A DNA stretch of 64,000 nucleotides from assembly GCF_018130695.1 (NCBI RefSeq), contig NZ_JAFCJX010000011.1:211701-275700 (forward strand). Direction: 5' to 3'. The notes under the pieces are model-generated. The model did not search any database. It was given only the letters and a program-made list of their open reading frames with translations, and had not been told where the DNA came from. Of the stretch, positions 1 through 7,641 are shown piece after piece. The position numbers and the translations under genes were made by a program. The first letter of the stretch is position 1; each line of letters begins with the position of its first letter. This stretch comes from Bradyrhizobium jicamae (GTDB lineage: Bacteria; Pseudomonadota; Alphaproteobacteria; Rhizobiales; Xanthobacteraceae).

Positions 1-360
1 GTTGCCCATCGGCAGCGTCATGATGTGGTCGTAATGGTGCTCGGCTTCGTCGAAGCGGCCGACATTCTGGCACTCGGCGGCGAGCGCGGCGCGATTGGAG
101 ATCGTGTCCGAGACCACCAGGCGATCGGACAGTTCGCGATACTGCTTCTCCCGATCGAGCTTGCTCGCGACCCGCTTGCGGGCCTGTGCGCCGCCCGGCC
201 CACCCCACCATTCCGGGACCAGCTCGACCACGATGTAGGCCAACGCGCCGATCAGCGGCACCATCAGGATGATGAAGGCCCAGGGCTGCAGCCGCCCGGT
301 GCGCGAGGCGTGCCAGATCAGCGTGATGTCGAGCAGCAGAACGACCAAAGCAACGGGCAT
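1..360 (-). CDS. Membrane-anchored TPR-like protein, 3' end outside the window
   Basis: Reading the complement from the ATG at 360 gives 120 open codons that continue past base 1, so the C-terminus is missing. The first ~17 residues (MPVALVVLLLDITLIWH) and residues ~28-47 are hydrophobic helices. The start resembles the PLDc_N (cardiolipin synthase N-terminal) two-helix hairpin, including the WxxxILMVPLIG stretch. After a WWGGPGG linker the chain becomes helical and soluble, with a TPR-like ending (ALAAECQNVGRFDEAEHHYDHIM). It is probably a membrane-anchored tetratricopeptide protein of unknown role. The family assignment is from recall. Confidence 0.7.
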   Translation of the reverse strand, partial: MPVALVVLLLDITLIWHASRTGRLQPWAFIILMVPLIGALAYIVVELVPEWWGGPGGAQARKRVASKLDREKQYRELSDRLVVSDTISNRAALAAECQNVGRFDEAEHHYDHIMTLPMGN

Positions 361-526
361 GGCGAAATCCAGCTAAGCGATCAAAATCATGGCCTTGATA
401 GCGTGACCGGCAACATCGAACAATCCCCGGTTGTCGCCACCGCAGAGATCATCGTGAAAGGAATGTGAAACGCAAAGCGGCTGACTGTTAGTTTCCCGCC
501 ATGCCCCGCAGGTTCATCGCGCTAGC

Positions 527-604
527 GCATGATCCGGACCCGTAGGCCGCGTTAGCGCAAAGTGTGAAGCGGTTTTCCGAAGGAGATCATGCTCAAACCA
601 AGAG
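527..604. repeat. Dispersed intergenic repeat, family A copy 1
   Basis: The core reads GTGTGAAGCGGTTTTCCGA. It lies between inverted ends GCATGATC (527-534) and GATCATGC (585-592). Related copies sit at 44613-44700 and 48806-48912. It occupies most of the 245-bp gap between the partial TPR-like gene and the 3' end of the Bug gene; nothing else is seen in 361-605. Confidence 0.8.
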
Positions 605-605
605 T

Positions 606-1574
606 TTACTTCTTGTCGTCCGCCAGCAGCTTCCTGTACTTCTCGACGTCGCGCGTCACGAGCTGCTGCAGCACCTCCGGCGTCATCTCGTTTGCGTCGG
701 GCGCGACCGTCGACAAATCGACGAAGCGCTTCTTCACGGCGTCGCTGGCCACCGCGCTGCGCGCCGCGGCATTCAGTTTGGCGATGATCTCGGGAGCTGT
801 ACCTTTCGGGGCGAACAATCCGTTCCAGCCCTGCGCCTCGAATTCAGGCAGGCCCGCCTCGGTCGACGTCGGCAGATCCGGCAGCGTCGACAGCCGCACA
901 TCGGAGCCGACCACGAGGCCCTTCACCAGCTTCTCGTTAACCGATTGCGACACCGAGGCCGCGGCGTCGCAAACGCCGTCGATCTGACCGCCGACCGCGT
1001 CGGTCAGCGCAGGCGCGGCGCCGCGATAGCCGACCAGCGTGACGTCGATCTGCGCGGCATGAACGAAGCTCTTGCAGATCAGGTAATTCGAGGAGCCGAC
1101 GCCGGCGTGGCCGAGATTGATCTTGCCGGGATTCTTCCTGGCGTAGTCGAGGAACTCCTTGAGATCCTTCGCCGGGAAATCCTTGCGCAGCGCGACGATG
1201 CCGAAGGTCTTGGCGACAACAGCGATCGGCACAAAGGACTCGGGCGTGAACGGCAGTTTGGGATAGATCGTGTAGGTCGCGGCACTGGTGCCGGCATTGC
1301 CGATCGCAATCGTGTAGCCGTCGGCGTCGGCGCGCGCGGCGCGCGCCAGCGCGGTCGAGCCGCCGGCGCCGGCGACGTTCTCGATCACAATCGGCTGGCC
1401 CAGCGCCGGGCTCATCTGGTCGGCGACCGCGCGCGCGATCACGTCGGAGGTGCCGCCGGCCGCGAACGGCACGATCATGGTGATCGGACGTTTTGGATAG
1501 TCCTGCGCATGCGCGACCGACGCAAGCGACAGCGCCGCCAGCGCGGCGATAAGCCTTACGCTGCGCGAGATCAC
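606..1574 (-). CDS. Bug-family (TctC-like) periplasmic solute-binding protein
   Basis: A 322-residue protein with a Sec signal peptide (ending ASVAHA, then QDYPKRPITMIVPF). It has the Bug-family landmarks: the YPxRPI(T)xIVPFAAGG start, the GASGG-like loop (here VAGAGGSTALARAARADADGYT) and the GYRG segment near residue 185. Bug proteins bind carboxylates or related small acids for tripartite tricarboxylate transporters or as orphan receptors. No TctA/TctB membrane partner is in the window, so it may be an orphan. The start is GTG at 1574, overlapping the purQ TGA by 4 bp (GTGA), which implies translational coupling behind purQ although the functions look unrelated. The ligand cannot be told from sequence. 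Confidence 0.88.
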   Translation of the reverse strand: MISRSVRLIAALAALSLASVAHAQDYPKRPITMIVPFAAGGTSDVIARAVADQMSPALGQPIVIENVAGAGGSTALARAARADADGYTIAIGNAGTSAATYTIYPKLPFTPESFVPIAVVAKTFGIVALRKDFPAKDLKEFLDYARKNPGKINLGHAGVGSSNYLICKSFVHAAQIDVTLVGYRGAAPALTDAVGGQIDGVCDAAASVSQSVNEKLVKGLVVGSDVRLSTLPDLPTSTEAGLPEFEAQGWNGLFAPKGTAPEIIAKLNAAARSAVASDAVKKRFVDLSTVAPDANEMTPEVLQQLVTRDVEKYRKLLADDKK

Positions 1575-2272
1575 GCCGCCTTGTCCAGATGCTGGACCAA
1601 GCCGGCAAACAGACCGCGGCCGTCGGTGCAGCCCATGATCTCTTCGACGTGGTTTTCCGGATGCGGCATCATGCCGAGCACGTTGCCGCGCTCGTTGACG
1701 ATGCCGGCGATCGAATGCGCCGCGCCGTTGATGTTGGAGGCCTCGTCGACGACGCCATCGGCCGAGCAGTAGCGATAGAGCACCCGCCCCTCGCCCTCGA
1801 GCCGCTTCACGGTCTCCTCATCCGCCTCGTAATTGCCCTCGCCATGCGCGACGGGGACGCGGATCACCTGGCCGGCATTGTAGCCGCGGGTGAACGGCGT
1901 ATCGGAGCGCTCGACGCGCAGATGCACGTCCTTGCAGATGAACTTCAGCCGGTCGTTGCGCATGAGAACGCCGGGCAGCAGGCCGGACTCGCAGAGGATC
2001 TGGAAACCGTTGCAGACGCCGAGCACGAGGCCGCCCTTGGCCGCATAGTCGCGCACCGCATCCATGACCGGCGAACGCGCCGCGATCGCGCCGCAGCGCA
2101 GATAATCGCCATAGGAGAAGCCGCCGGGCACCACCACGAGATCGGTGCTCTCGGGCAGCGAGGTCTCGGCATGCCAGACCATCGCAGCTTCGTTGCCGGA
2201 GGCAAGCTTCAAGGCGCGCGCCATGTCGCGCTCGCGGTTGATGCCGGGGAAGACGAGGACGGCTGATTTCAT
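1571..2272 (-). CDS. purQ: Phosphoribosylformylglycinamidine synthase, glutamine amidotransferase subunit PurQ
   Basis: A 233-residue class I glutamine amidotransferase that releases ammonia from glutamine for the PurL-catalysed FGAR to FGAM step of purine synthesis. The nucleophile elbow is GVCNGFQILCESGLLPG (Cys in VCNGFQ), and the C-terminal His/Glu pair is in MMPHPENH. The N-terminal signature SAVLVFPGINRERDM is typical of short, stand-alone PurQ, which needs PurS and small PurL. purS lies 10 bp upstream. The length fits the family. purL is not in the window. Confidence 0.97.
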   Translation of the reverse strand: MKSAVLVFPGINRERDMARALKLASGNEAAMVWHAETSLPESTDLVVVPGGFSYGDYLRCGAIAARSPVMDAVRDYAAKGGLVLGVCNGFQILCESGLLPGVLMRNDRLKFICKDVHLRVERSDTPFTRGYNAGQVIRVPVAHGEGNYEADEETVKRLEGEGRVLYRYCSADGVVDEASNINGAAHSIAGIVNERGNVLGMMPHPENHVEEIMGCTDGRGLFAGLVQHLDKAA

Positions 2273-2282
2273 GGATTTAGGC

Positions 2283-2522
2283 CTAGAGCAGTTCGACGCG
2301 ATAGTTCTCGATCACGGTGTTGGCGAGCAGCTTGTCGGCCGCCGCCTTCAGCGCGGCTTCCGCCTTCGCCTTGTCGCCTTCGGACAGTTCGATGTCGAAC
2401 ACCTTGCCCTGGCGGACGCTGGCGACGCCATCGACGCCGAGCGATTTCAGCGCACCCTCGATCGCCTTGCCTTGGGGATCGAGGATGCCCGACTTCAACG
2501 TCACAGTCACACGTGCCTTCAC
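2283..2522 (-). CDS. purS: Phosphoribosylformylglycinamidine synthase subunit PurS
   Basis: A 79-residue protein that starts MKARVTVTLKSGILDPQGKAIEGAL and contains VRQGKVFDIEL, the standard PurS fold signature. PurS bridges PurQ and small PurL in the FGAM synthase complex found in alphaproteobacteria and Gram-positives. It sits 9 bp after purC and 10 bp before purQ on the same strand, in the usual purC-purS-purQ order. Confidence 0.97.
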   Translation of the reverse strand: MKARVTVTLKSGILDPQGKAIEGALKSLGVDGVASVRQGKVFDIELSEGDKAKAEAALKAAADKLLANTVIENYRVELL

Positions 2523-2531
2523 GACTTTCCC

Positions 2532-3299
2532 TCAGCTCTTAACCAACACCGGGCCGCTACCAGCCGGCCGTTCATTCTCGATCAGGATGCCGAGCCGCTT
2601 TGCCACCTCGGTGTAAGCCTCCAGCAGACCACCGAGGTCACGACGGAAGCGATCCTTGTCGAGCTTCTCGTTCGACTTGATGTCCCACAGCCGGCACGAG
2701 TCCGGCGAGATCTCGTCGGCGACGATGATCCGCATCATCTCGTTTTCGAACAGGCGGCCGCACTCCATCTTGAAGTCGACGAGGCGGATGCCGATGCCGA
2801 GGAAGAGGCCGGTCAGGAAGTCGTTGACGCGGATGGCGAGCGCCATGATGTCGTCGATCTCCTGGGGCGTGGCCCAGCCGAACGCGGTGATGTGCTCTTC
2901 CGACACCATGGGGTCGTTGAGCTGGTCGTTCTTGTAATAGAATTCGATGATCGAGCGCGGCAGCTGGGTGCCCTCCTCGATGCCGAGGCGCTGCGACAGC
3001 GAGCCCGCGGCGACGTTCCGCACCACCACCTCCAGCGGCACGATCTCGACCTCACGAATCAGCTGCTCGCGCATGTTGAGGCGGCGGATGAAGTGGGTCG
3101 GCACCCCGATGTCGTTGAGGTGCTGAAACAGGTACTCCGAAATCCGGTTGTTGAGGACGCCCTTGCCCTCGATCACCTGGTGTTTCTTGGCATTGAACGC
3201 GGTGGCGTCGTCCTTGAAGTGCTGGATCAGGGTTCCCGGCTCCGGGCCTTCGTACAGGACCTTGGCCTTGCCTTCATAAATGCGACGTCGACGGCTCAT
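2532..3299 (-). CDS. purC: Phosphoribosylaminoimidazole-succinocarboxamide synthase (SAICAR synthase)
   Basis: A 255-residue enzyme that joins aspartate to CAIR using ATP. The ATP-binding start RRRIYEGKAKVLYEG, the substrate segment VVVRNVAAGSLSQRLG and the DEISPDSCRLWD motif (residues ~195-206) are all present. The ATG at 3299 gives the canonical MSRRRRIYEGKAK start. The frame stays open to 3494, and an in-frame ATG at 3329 with an upstream GGAG would add ten residues (MDFNKTRYIP), so a slightly longer form cannot be excluded. It heads the purC-purS-purQ run; the region 3300-3600 should hold the promoter. Confidence 0.97.
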   Translation of the reverse strand: MSRRRRIYEGKAKVLYEGPEPGTLIQHFKDDATAFNAKKHQVIEGKGVLNNRISEYLFQHLNDIGVPTHFIRRLNMREQLIREVEIVPLEVVVRNVAAGSLSQRLGIEEGTQLPRSIIEFYYKNDQLNDPMVSEEHITAFGWATPQEIDDIMALAIRVNDFLTGLFLGIGIRLVDFKMECGRLFENEMMRIIVADEISPDSCRLWDIKSNEKLDKDRFRRDLGGLLEAYTEVAKRLGILIENERPAGSGPVLVKS

Positions 3300-3651
3300 T
3301 GGGATGTACCGTGTTTTGTTGAAATCCATGAATTTGGTGTGCTCCGGATAACAGGGGTTTACGACCCACGACGGAGCTGCCGCGGAGGCCTGGAACCCGA
3401 CCATTTCAACCGGAAACAGAACAAGAACCACGCCTGTTGGCAACCTATCCGATTGGCCCTTCCAGCACAATCGATCCGGGCCCATTGGCGGCACTTATAC
3501 CGCCCTATCGTAAGGCTCGGATTCCGCCTGTTTTGCCTGCGGCTTAACGGCTCGTTGTGTTGCCGTTTTCTCCTACCTATCTAGGCAGGCGCCGGGGCTA
3601 CCGCAACGGATGCGGCGGCCGGCCTTTCAGCAGGGGATTGGAACTTCAGCC

Positions 3652-3975
3652 ATGAGCGAATTCAACAAGCGCCAGGAAGGTTTTGAGAAGAAGTTCGCCC
3701 TCGACGAGGAGCAGAAATTCAAGGCGGAGGCCCGCCGCAACAAGCTGCTCGGCCTGTGGGCCGCCGAGAAGCTCGGCTTCACCGGCGATGCTGCCGCCGC
3801 CTATGCCAAGGAGGTGGTCGCCGCGGACTTCGAGGAAGCCGGCGACGGCGATGTCCTGAAGAAGGTGCTGGGCGATCTCACTGCCAAGGGCCACGCCGTC
3901 ACCGAGCGCGACATCCGCGCCAAGATGGACGAGCTGCTGGCCCAGGCCGCGGCACAGGTGAAGGCGGGCACGTAA
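3652..3975 (+). CDS. DUF1476 protein, ATP synthase F1 zeta-type inhibitor
   Basis: A 107-residue, highly charged helical protein beginning MSEFNKRQEGFEKKFALDEEQKF. This is the hallmark of DUF1476, the zeta subunit of Paracoccus denitrificans F1F0-ATP synthase. There the N-terminal segment blocks ATP hydrolysis, much as mitochondrial IF1 does. The KxxARRNKLLGLWAAEKLG segment follows in the expected place. It is divergent from purC. In rhizobia this gene commonly neighbours the purine genes, so the position says little about function. Confidence 0.9.
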   Translation: MSEFNKRQEGFEKKFALDEEQKFKAEARRNKLLGLWAAEKLGFTGDAAAAYAKEVVAADFEEAGDGDVLKKVLGDLTAKGHAVTERDIRAKMDELLAQAAAQVKAGT

Positions 3976-4490
3976 GGCGGGCCGCACCTGCATCAGCGCG
4001 ATCTGGAGGTTCATCGATCCGTTTCGCATTCGCGCGCCGCAATGGATGATGCGGCGCGCGCGACAGAGCGATCTCACTATCGTCCCTATTGTTCACGCGA
4101 TGCGACAAGCGTCGCTCCCGTCACAGCTCGGCAATGGGCCGTCGGGCCTGAGCGGGCTTGTCGATTTCTGTGAGGATTTTTGCGGGGTCACCGCTCGGGC
4201 GGCGTCCAGTCGATCGAAATTCCCTCCTGTCCCGGGCGCACTGCGGCGCGAAGTGCCGCTGTGCAGAACCGGGACCCAGCTTCGAGAATGGGTCCCGCAT
4301 CAGCGGCGCACCACTGCGTGCTGCGCCGCGCGCGGGACACGAGAACCTTGACGCGGAAGCGCCAGCTGCCGATCGGCGCCGAACAGGCCGGATTGCCGGA
4401 CCAGGAATCAGAACCTATCTGGTAGGGTGTCGCCCACAGGCGCGTTCGAGGCTTGCAGCCGGCCCCGGGCAATGCCAAGACAGCGGAATC
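3976..4490. other. Intergenic region with repeat B, no gene seen
   Basis: 515 bp between DUF1476 and purB. The open frames crossing it (for example an in-frame extension of purB back to 4158) run through the repeat at 4223-4346 and show no protein-like composition. The purB promoter must lie here, but no confident -35/-10 pair could be assigned. Confidence 0.6.
4223..4346 (+). repeat. Dispersed repeat, family B copy 1
   Basis: About 120 bp beginning TCCTGTCCCGGGCGCACTGC and ending CGCGCGGGACACGAGAAC. A close copy in the opposite orientation lies at 7497-7620. Both share GGGACCCA, GGGTCCCGCAT and GCACCACTGCGTGCTGCG. Internal inverted repeats (GGGACCC/GGGTCCC, CCCGGG) make it a likely RNA or DNA hairpin element of the REP/BIME kind. 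Confidence 0.8.
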
Positions 4491-5921
4491 ATGCCCCAGG
4501 ATCACATTTCCAACGTTCTCTCCGAACGTTACGCTTCACCCGCCATGCGCGCCATCTGGAGTGGCGAAGGCAAGGTGCGCCTCGAACGCGACTACTGGAT
4601 CGCCGTGCTGAAGGGCCAGCGCGACCTCGGCATTGCCGTGCCGGATGGCGTGATCGAGGCTTACGAGCGCGTCAAGGACCAGGTCGACCTCGCCTCCATC
4701 ATGCAGCGCGAGCGGATCACCCGCCACGACGTCAAGGCGCGCATCGAGGAGTTCTGCGATCTCGCCGGCCACGAGCACCTGCACAAGGGCATGACCAGCC
4801 GCGATCTCACCGAGAACGTCGAGCAGCTGCAGGTCTATCGCGGACTGCAGCTGATCGAGACCAAGAGCATCGCCGCCCTGATCCGGTTTGCGAAGCACGC
4901 CAGGCAATTGCGCGACATCCCCTTCACCGCGCGCACCCACAACGTGGCCGCGCAGGTCACCACCCTCGGCAAGCGCATCGCCATGTTCGGCGAGGAGATG
5001 CTGCTGGCGCATCAGAGCCTGGTCCATGTGCTGCAGACCTATCCGGCGCGCGGCCTGAAGGGCGCCGTCGGCACCCGTCTCGACCAGATCACCCTGTTCA
5101 ATGGCGACGCCGGCAAAGCCCGCGCGCTCGAGCAGCAAATCCTCAAGCACCTCGGCCTGCCCAAGAGTTTTGACGCCGTCGGCCAGGTCTATCCGCGCAG
5201 CCTCGACTTCCGCGCCGTCAGCGTGCTGGTCGATCTCGCCAGCGGCCCCGGCAGCTTTGCCAAGACGCTGCGCCTGATGGCGGGCCATGAGCTCGCCAGC
5301 GAAGGCTTTGCCAAGGGCCAGGTCGGCTCGTCGGCGATGCCGCACAAGATGAACAGCCGCTCCTGCGAGCGCATCAACGGCCTGCATGTGGTGCTGAAGG
5401 GCTATCTCGCGATGGCCGCCGGCCTCTCCGGCGATCAGTGGAACGAGGGCGACGTCTCCTGCTCCGTGGTTCGCCGCGTGATGCTGCCGGATGCCTTCCT
5501 CGCCATGGACGGCCTGCTCGAGACCCTGCTCTCGGTGCTCGACCAGATGGAAGTGTTCGACGCGGTCGTCGCGACCGAGCTCAATCGCTACCTGCCCTTC
5601 CTCCTCACCACCACCGTGATGATGGAAGCGGTGAAGAAGGGCGCCGGTCGCGAAGGCGCCCATGAAGCGATCAAGGAGCACGCGGTCGCCGCCATCCGCG
5701 ACCTCCGCACCGGCACCATCGTGCAGAACGATTTGCTGCAGCGCCTCGCCGCCGACAAGCGCCTCGGCCTCAGCGACGCCGAGCTGCAGAGCGTGCTCGA
5801 TCACGGCCGCGCCAATTCCGGCGACGCGCCCGCCCAGGTCGATCATTTTGCCGAGCAGGTCGACGCGCTGGCGAAGGCGAAGCCGGAAGCGGCCAGCTAC
5901 ACGCCGGGTGCGATCTTGTAG
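4491..5921 (+). CDS. purB: Adenylosuccinate lyase, actinobacterial-like form
   Basis: A 476-residue fumarase/aspartase-superfamily lyase that splits SAICAR and adenylosuccinate with release of fumarate. Diagnostic segments are HKGMTSRDLTENVEQLQ (residues ~98-114), the TxHNVAAQxTTLGKR stretch and the catalytic signature loop GSSAMPHKMNSRSCERINGL. The start at 4491 gives MPQDHISNVLSERYASPAM. From memory, the N-terminus, the HNVAAQ.TTLGKR segment and the YTPGAIL C-terminus match Mycobacterium-type PurB far better than the ~435-residue MIPRYTRP-type PurB usual in alphaproteobacteria. Transfer, or presence as a second purB, is inferred. Confidence 0.93.
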   Translation: MPQDHISNVLSERYASPAMRAIWSGEGKVRLERDYWIAVLKGQRDLGIAVPDGVIEAYERVKDQVDLASIMQRERITRHDVKARIEEFCDLAGHEHLHKGMTSRDLTENVEQLQVYRGLQLIETKSIAALIRFAKHARQLRDIPFTARTHNVAAQVTTLGKRIAMFGEEMLLAHQSLVHVLQTYPARGLKGAVGTRLDQITLFNGDAGKARALEQQILKHLGLPKSFDAVGQVYPRSLDFRAVSVLVDLASGPGSFAKTLRLMAGHELASEGFAKGQVGSSAMPHKMNSRSCERINGLHVVLKGYLAMAAGLSGDQWNEGDVSCSVVRRVMLPDAFLAMDGLLETLLSVLDQMEVFDAVVATELNRYLPFLLTTTVMMEAVKKGAGREGAHEAIKEHAVAAIRDLRTGTIVQNDLLQRLAADKRLGLSDAELQSVLDHGRANSGDAPAQVDHFAEQVDALAKAKPEAASYTPGAIL

Positions 5922-5929
5922 GCCCCAAT

Positions 5930-6015
5930 CGTCATTGCGAGCGAAGCGAAGCAATCCATTTCGCAACTAGCGGAGACATGGATTGCTTCGTCGCTATCGC
6001 TCCTCGCAATGACGG
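5930..6015. repeat. Palindromic repeat between convergent purB and cynS
   Basis: Arms CGTCATTGCGAGCGAAGCGA... and ...TCGCTCCTCGCAATGACGG are near-perfect inverted repeats about 30 bp long, with ATTGC/GCAATGA ends. This is the REP-like TTGCGAGGAGCGAAGC palindrome common in Bradyrhizobium (recall). Lying between convergent genes, it could act as a bidirectional terminator. Confidence 0.85.
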
Positions 6016-6026
6016 TTGAGAGAACC

Positions 6027-6509
6027 TTACTCCTCCTTGAACCCGTACTCCGGCACATTGCCGCTGGCGCCGTAATATTTGTACGGCAGGAACTTGCCCG
6101 ACATCGTGATCTTGACGCGGTCGCCCTTCGGGTTCGGCAGGCGCTCCATCACCATGTCGAAGTCGATCGCCGACATGATGCCGTCGCCATATTCCTCCTC
6201 GATCAGCGCCTTCCAAGCCGGACCGTTGACCATCACGAGTTCGTAGAAGCGGTAGATCAGGGGGTCGGTCGGCGGCATCGGCATGCCGCGCATCGGCGTC
6301 TCGTTGAGCATCGCAATCTCGGACTTCGACAGCCCGAACAGCTCGCCGGCATTGGCGGCCTGCGGCTTGGTCAGTTTCATCTGGCCGAGGATGGCACCGA
6401 CGATCAGCACCTCGGAATAACCGCCGATCTTCTCGCAGATATGCTTCCAGCTCCAGCCCTTCTCGCGCTTGATGTCGAGCAGCTTTTCGGTGAGGTCTTC
6501 GCGTTTCAT
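6027..6509 (-). CDS. cynS: Cyanate hydratase (cyanase)
   Basis: A 160-residue cytosolic decamer-forming enzyme: cyanate + bicarbonate gives ammonia + CO2 via carbamate. The N-terminal helical domain (KREDLTEKLLDIKREKGWSWKHI) and the catalytic domain match CynS. The E. coli catalytic trio Arg96/Glu99/Ser122 corresponds to R87, E90 and S113, with a constant -9 offset. The ATG at 6509 follows AGAGGAA; the longer open frame upstream is only repeat D being translated. It is the last gene of the minus-strand ABC transporter operon, which points to cyanate uptake followed by hydrolysis to ammonium. Confidence 0.96.
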   Translation of the reverse strand: MKREDLTEKLLDIKREKGWSWKHICEKIGGYSEVLIVGAILGQMKLTKPQAANAGELFGLSKSEIAMLNETPMRGMPMPPTDPLIYRFYELVMVNGPAWKALIEEEYGDGIMSAIDFDMVMERLPNPKGDRVKITMSGKFLPYKYYGASGNVPEYGFKEE

Positions 6510-6526
6510 GTGGTTTCCTCTCTTCG

Positions 6527-6606
6527 TCATGCCCGGGCTTGTCCCGGGCATCCACGTCTTGGTTGGCAACTAAGTAGACGTGGATGGCCGGGACAAGCCC
6601 GGCCAT
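6527..6606. repeat. Palindromic repeat D, overlapping the ATPase gene end
   Basis: Arms CGTCATGCCCGGGCTTGTCC and GGACAAGCCCGGCCATGACG flank an inner ATCCACGTCTT/AGACGTGGAT pair and a ~15-nt loop. It spans the ATPase-cynS junction, so the last ~12 codons of the ATPase gene and its TAG stop are made of repeat sequence. A strong hairpin here could attenuate or stabilise the cynS transcript. Confidence 0.9.
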
Positions 6607-7496
6607 GACGTCTGTGGGTGTGGTTCAGCTCCAGATGCGATCACCAACTCCGGCAGGCCCGGCCGGACGGTCGGCACGTTGCGCGGGTCGTGATCGCCGA
6701 CATCTGCCGCAAAGGTCTTGCTGCGGCTGACCAGGAAATCGACGATGTGGTTGCGGAGCGCATAGTAATAGGGATGCCGGTGCAGATCGATGCGGTCGCG
6801 ATGCTTCGGCAGCGGATTTTCCACGATCTCCGCCAGCACTGCTCCGGGGCCGTTGGTCATCAGGAAAATCTTGTCGGCGAGGAAGATCGCTTCATCCACG
6901 TCATGGGTGATCATGAAGGTGGTCTGGCCGGTCTCCAGACAGATGCGCCGCACCTCGTCCTGCAGCGTGCCGCGGGTCAGCGCATCCAGCGCCGAGAACG
7001 GCTCGTCCATCAGCATGATCTTTGGCGTGATCGACAGCGCGCGTGCGATGCCGACGCGCTGCTTCATGCCGCCTGAGAGTTCGGAAGGGTGCTTGTGCTC
7101 GGAGCCGGTGAGACCGACGAGATCGATGAACTTCTGCGCGTGCGCCTTCACCCGCGCGCGGTCCCATTTGCGCCACTTCGAGCTCACGGCATAGGCGACG
7201 TTGCCGAGCACGGTGCGCCATGGCAGCAGCGCGTGACTCTGGAAGATCACGGCGCGATCGAGGCTGGTGCCCTCGATCGCCCGCCCGTCGACGATCACGG
7301 CGCCCTCGCTCGGCTCGTCGAGACCGGCGAGGATGTTCAGCACCGTGGTCTTACCGCAGCCGGAATGGCCGATGATGCAGCCGAACTCGCCCCGCGCCAT
7401 CGACAGCCAGAGATTCTCGAAGATCGTGGTGCTGCCGCCCCCGGCCGCCGGATAGCGCCGCGCGATGCCCTCGATGGAGATGAACTTGTCGGTCAT
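6570..7496 (-). CDS. ABC transporter ATP-binding protein, nitrate/cyanate/sulfonate type
   Basis: A 308-residue NrtD/SsuB/TauB-class ATPase. Walker A is GHSGCGKTT (~residues 45-53), the Q-loop is in VIFQSHALLPW, the signature is LSGGMKQRVGIARAL, Walker B is IMLMDEPF and the switch is MITHDVDEA. The ATG at 7496 (MTDKFISIEGIARRYP) is chosen; the frame upstream is repeat B2. The C-terminus is unusual because its last residues (TSWPGLSRPSTST) are encoded by repeat D. It lies between the permease and cynS, so cyanate is the best substrate guess, though nitrate is possible because the binding protein is NrtA-like. Confidence 0.93.
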   Translation of the reverse strand: MTDKFISIEGIARRYPAAGGGSTTIFENLWLSMARGEFGCIIGHSGCGKTTVLNILAGLDEPSEGAVIVDGRAIEGTSLDRAVIFQSHALLPWRTVLGNVAYAVSSKWRKWDRARVKAHAQKFIDLVGLTGSEHKHPSELSGGMKQRVGIARALSITPKIMLMDEPFSALDALTRGTLQDEVRRICLETGQTTFMITHDVDEAIFLADKIFLMTNGPGAVLAEIVENPLPKHRDRIDLHRHPYYYALRNHIVDFLVSRSKTFAADVGDHDPRNVPTVRPGLPELVIASGAEPHPQTSWPGLSRPSTST

Positions 7497-7620
7497 GATT
7501 CTCGTGTCCCGCACGCGGCGCAGCACGCAGTGGTGCGCCGCAGATGCGGGACCCATGTCGCCGCAATGGGTCCCGGTTCTGCGCAGCAGCACTTCGCGCC
7601 GCAGCGCGCCCGGGACATGA
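7497..7620 (-). repeat. Dispersed repeat, family B copy 2
   Basis: Inverted copy of the element at 4223-4346, close to 90% alike by eye. It fills the gap between permease and ATPase genes inside the operon. GGGACCCA/TGGGTCCC inverted repeats suggest a stable hairpin in the polycistronic message. Confidence 0.85.
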
Positions 7621-7641
7621 GAGAATTGCGCGTTGCCATAC

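Noticed and set aside
3300..3494. 65-residue N-terminal extension of PurC
   Set aside because: Canonical PurC begins at MSRRRRIYEGKAK (3299) and the extension has no conserved residues. A ten-residue extension from 3329 is left open.
4158..4490. N-terminal extension of PurB
   Set aside because: It translates repeat B and the intergenic region. The canonical start is at 4491.
4223..7620. Repeats B1 and B2 as ends of a composite transposon around purB and cynS
   Set aside because: They encode no transposase, and similar single elements occur at unrelated gene boundaries. The genes between them belong to unrelated units on opposite strands.
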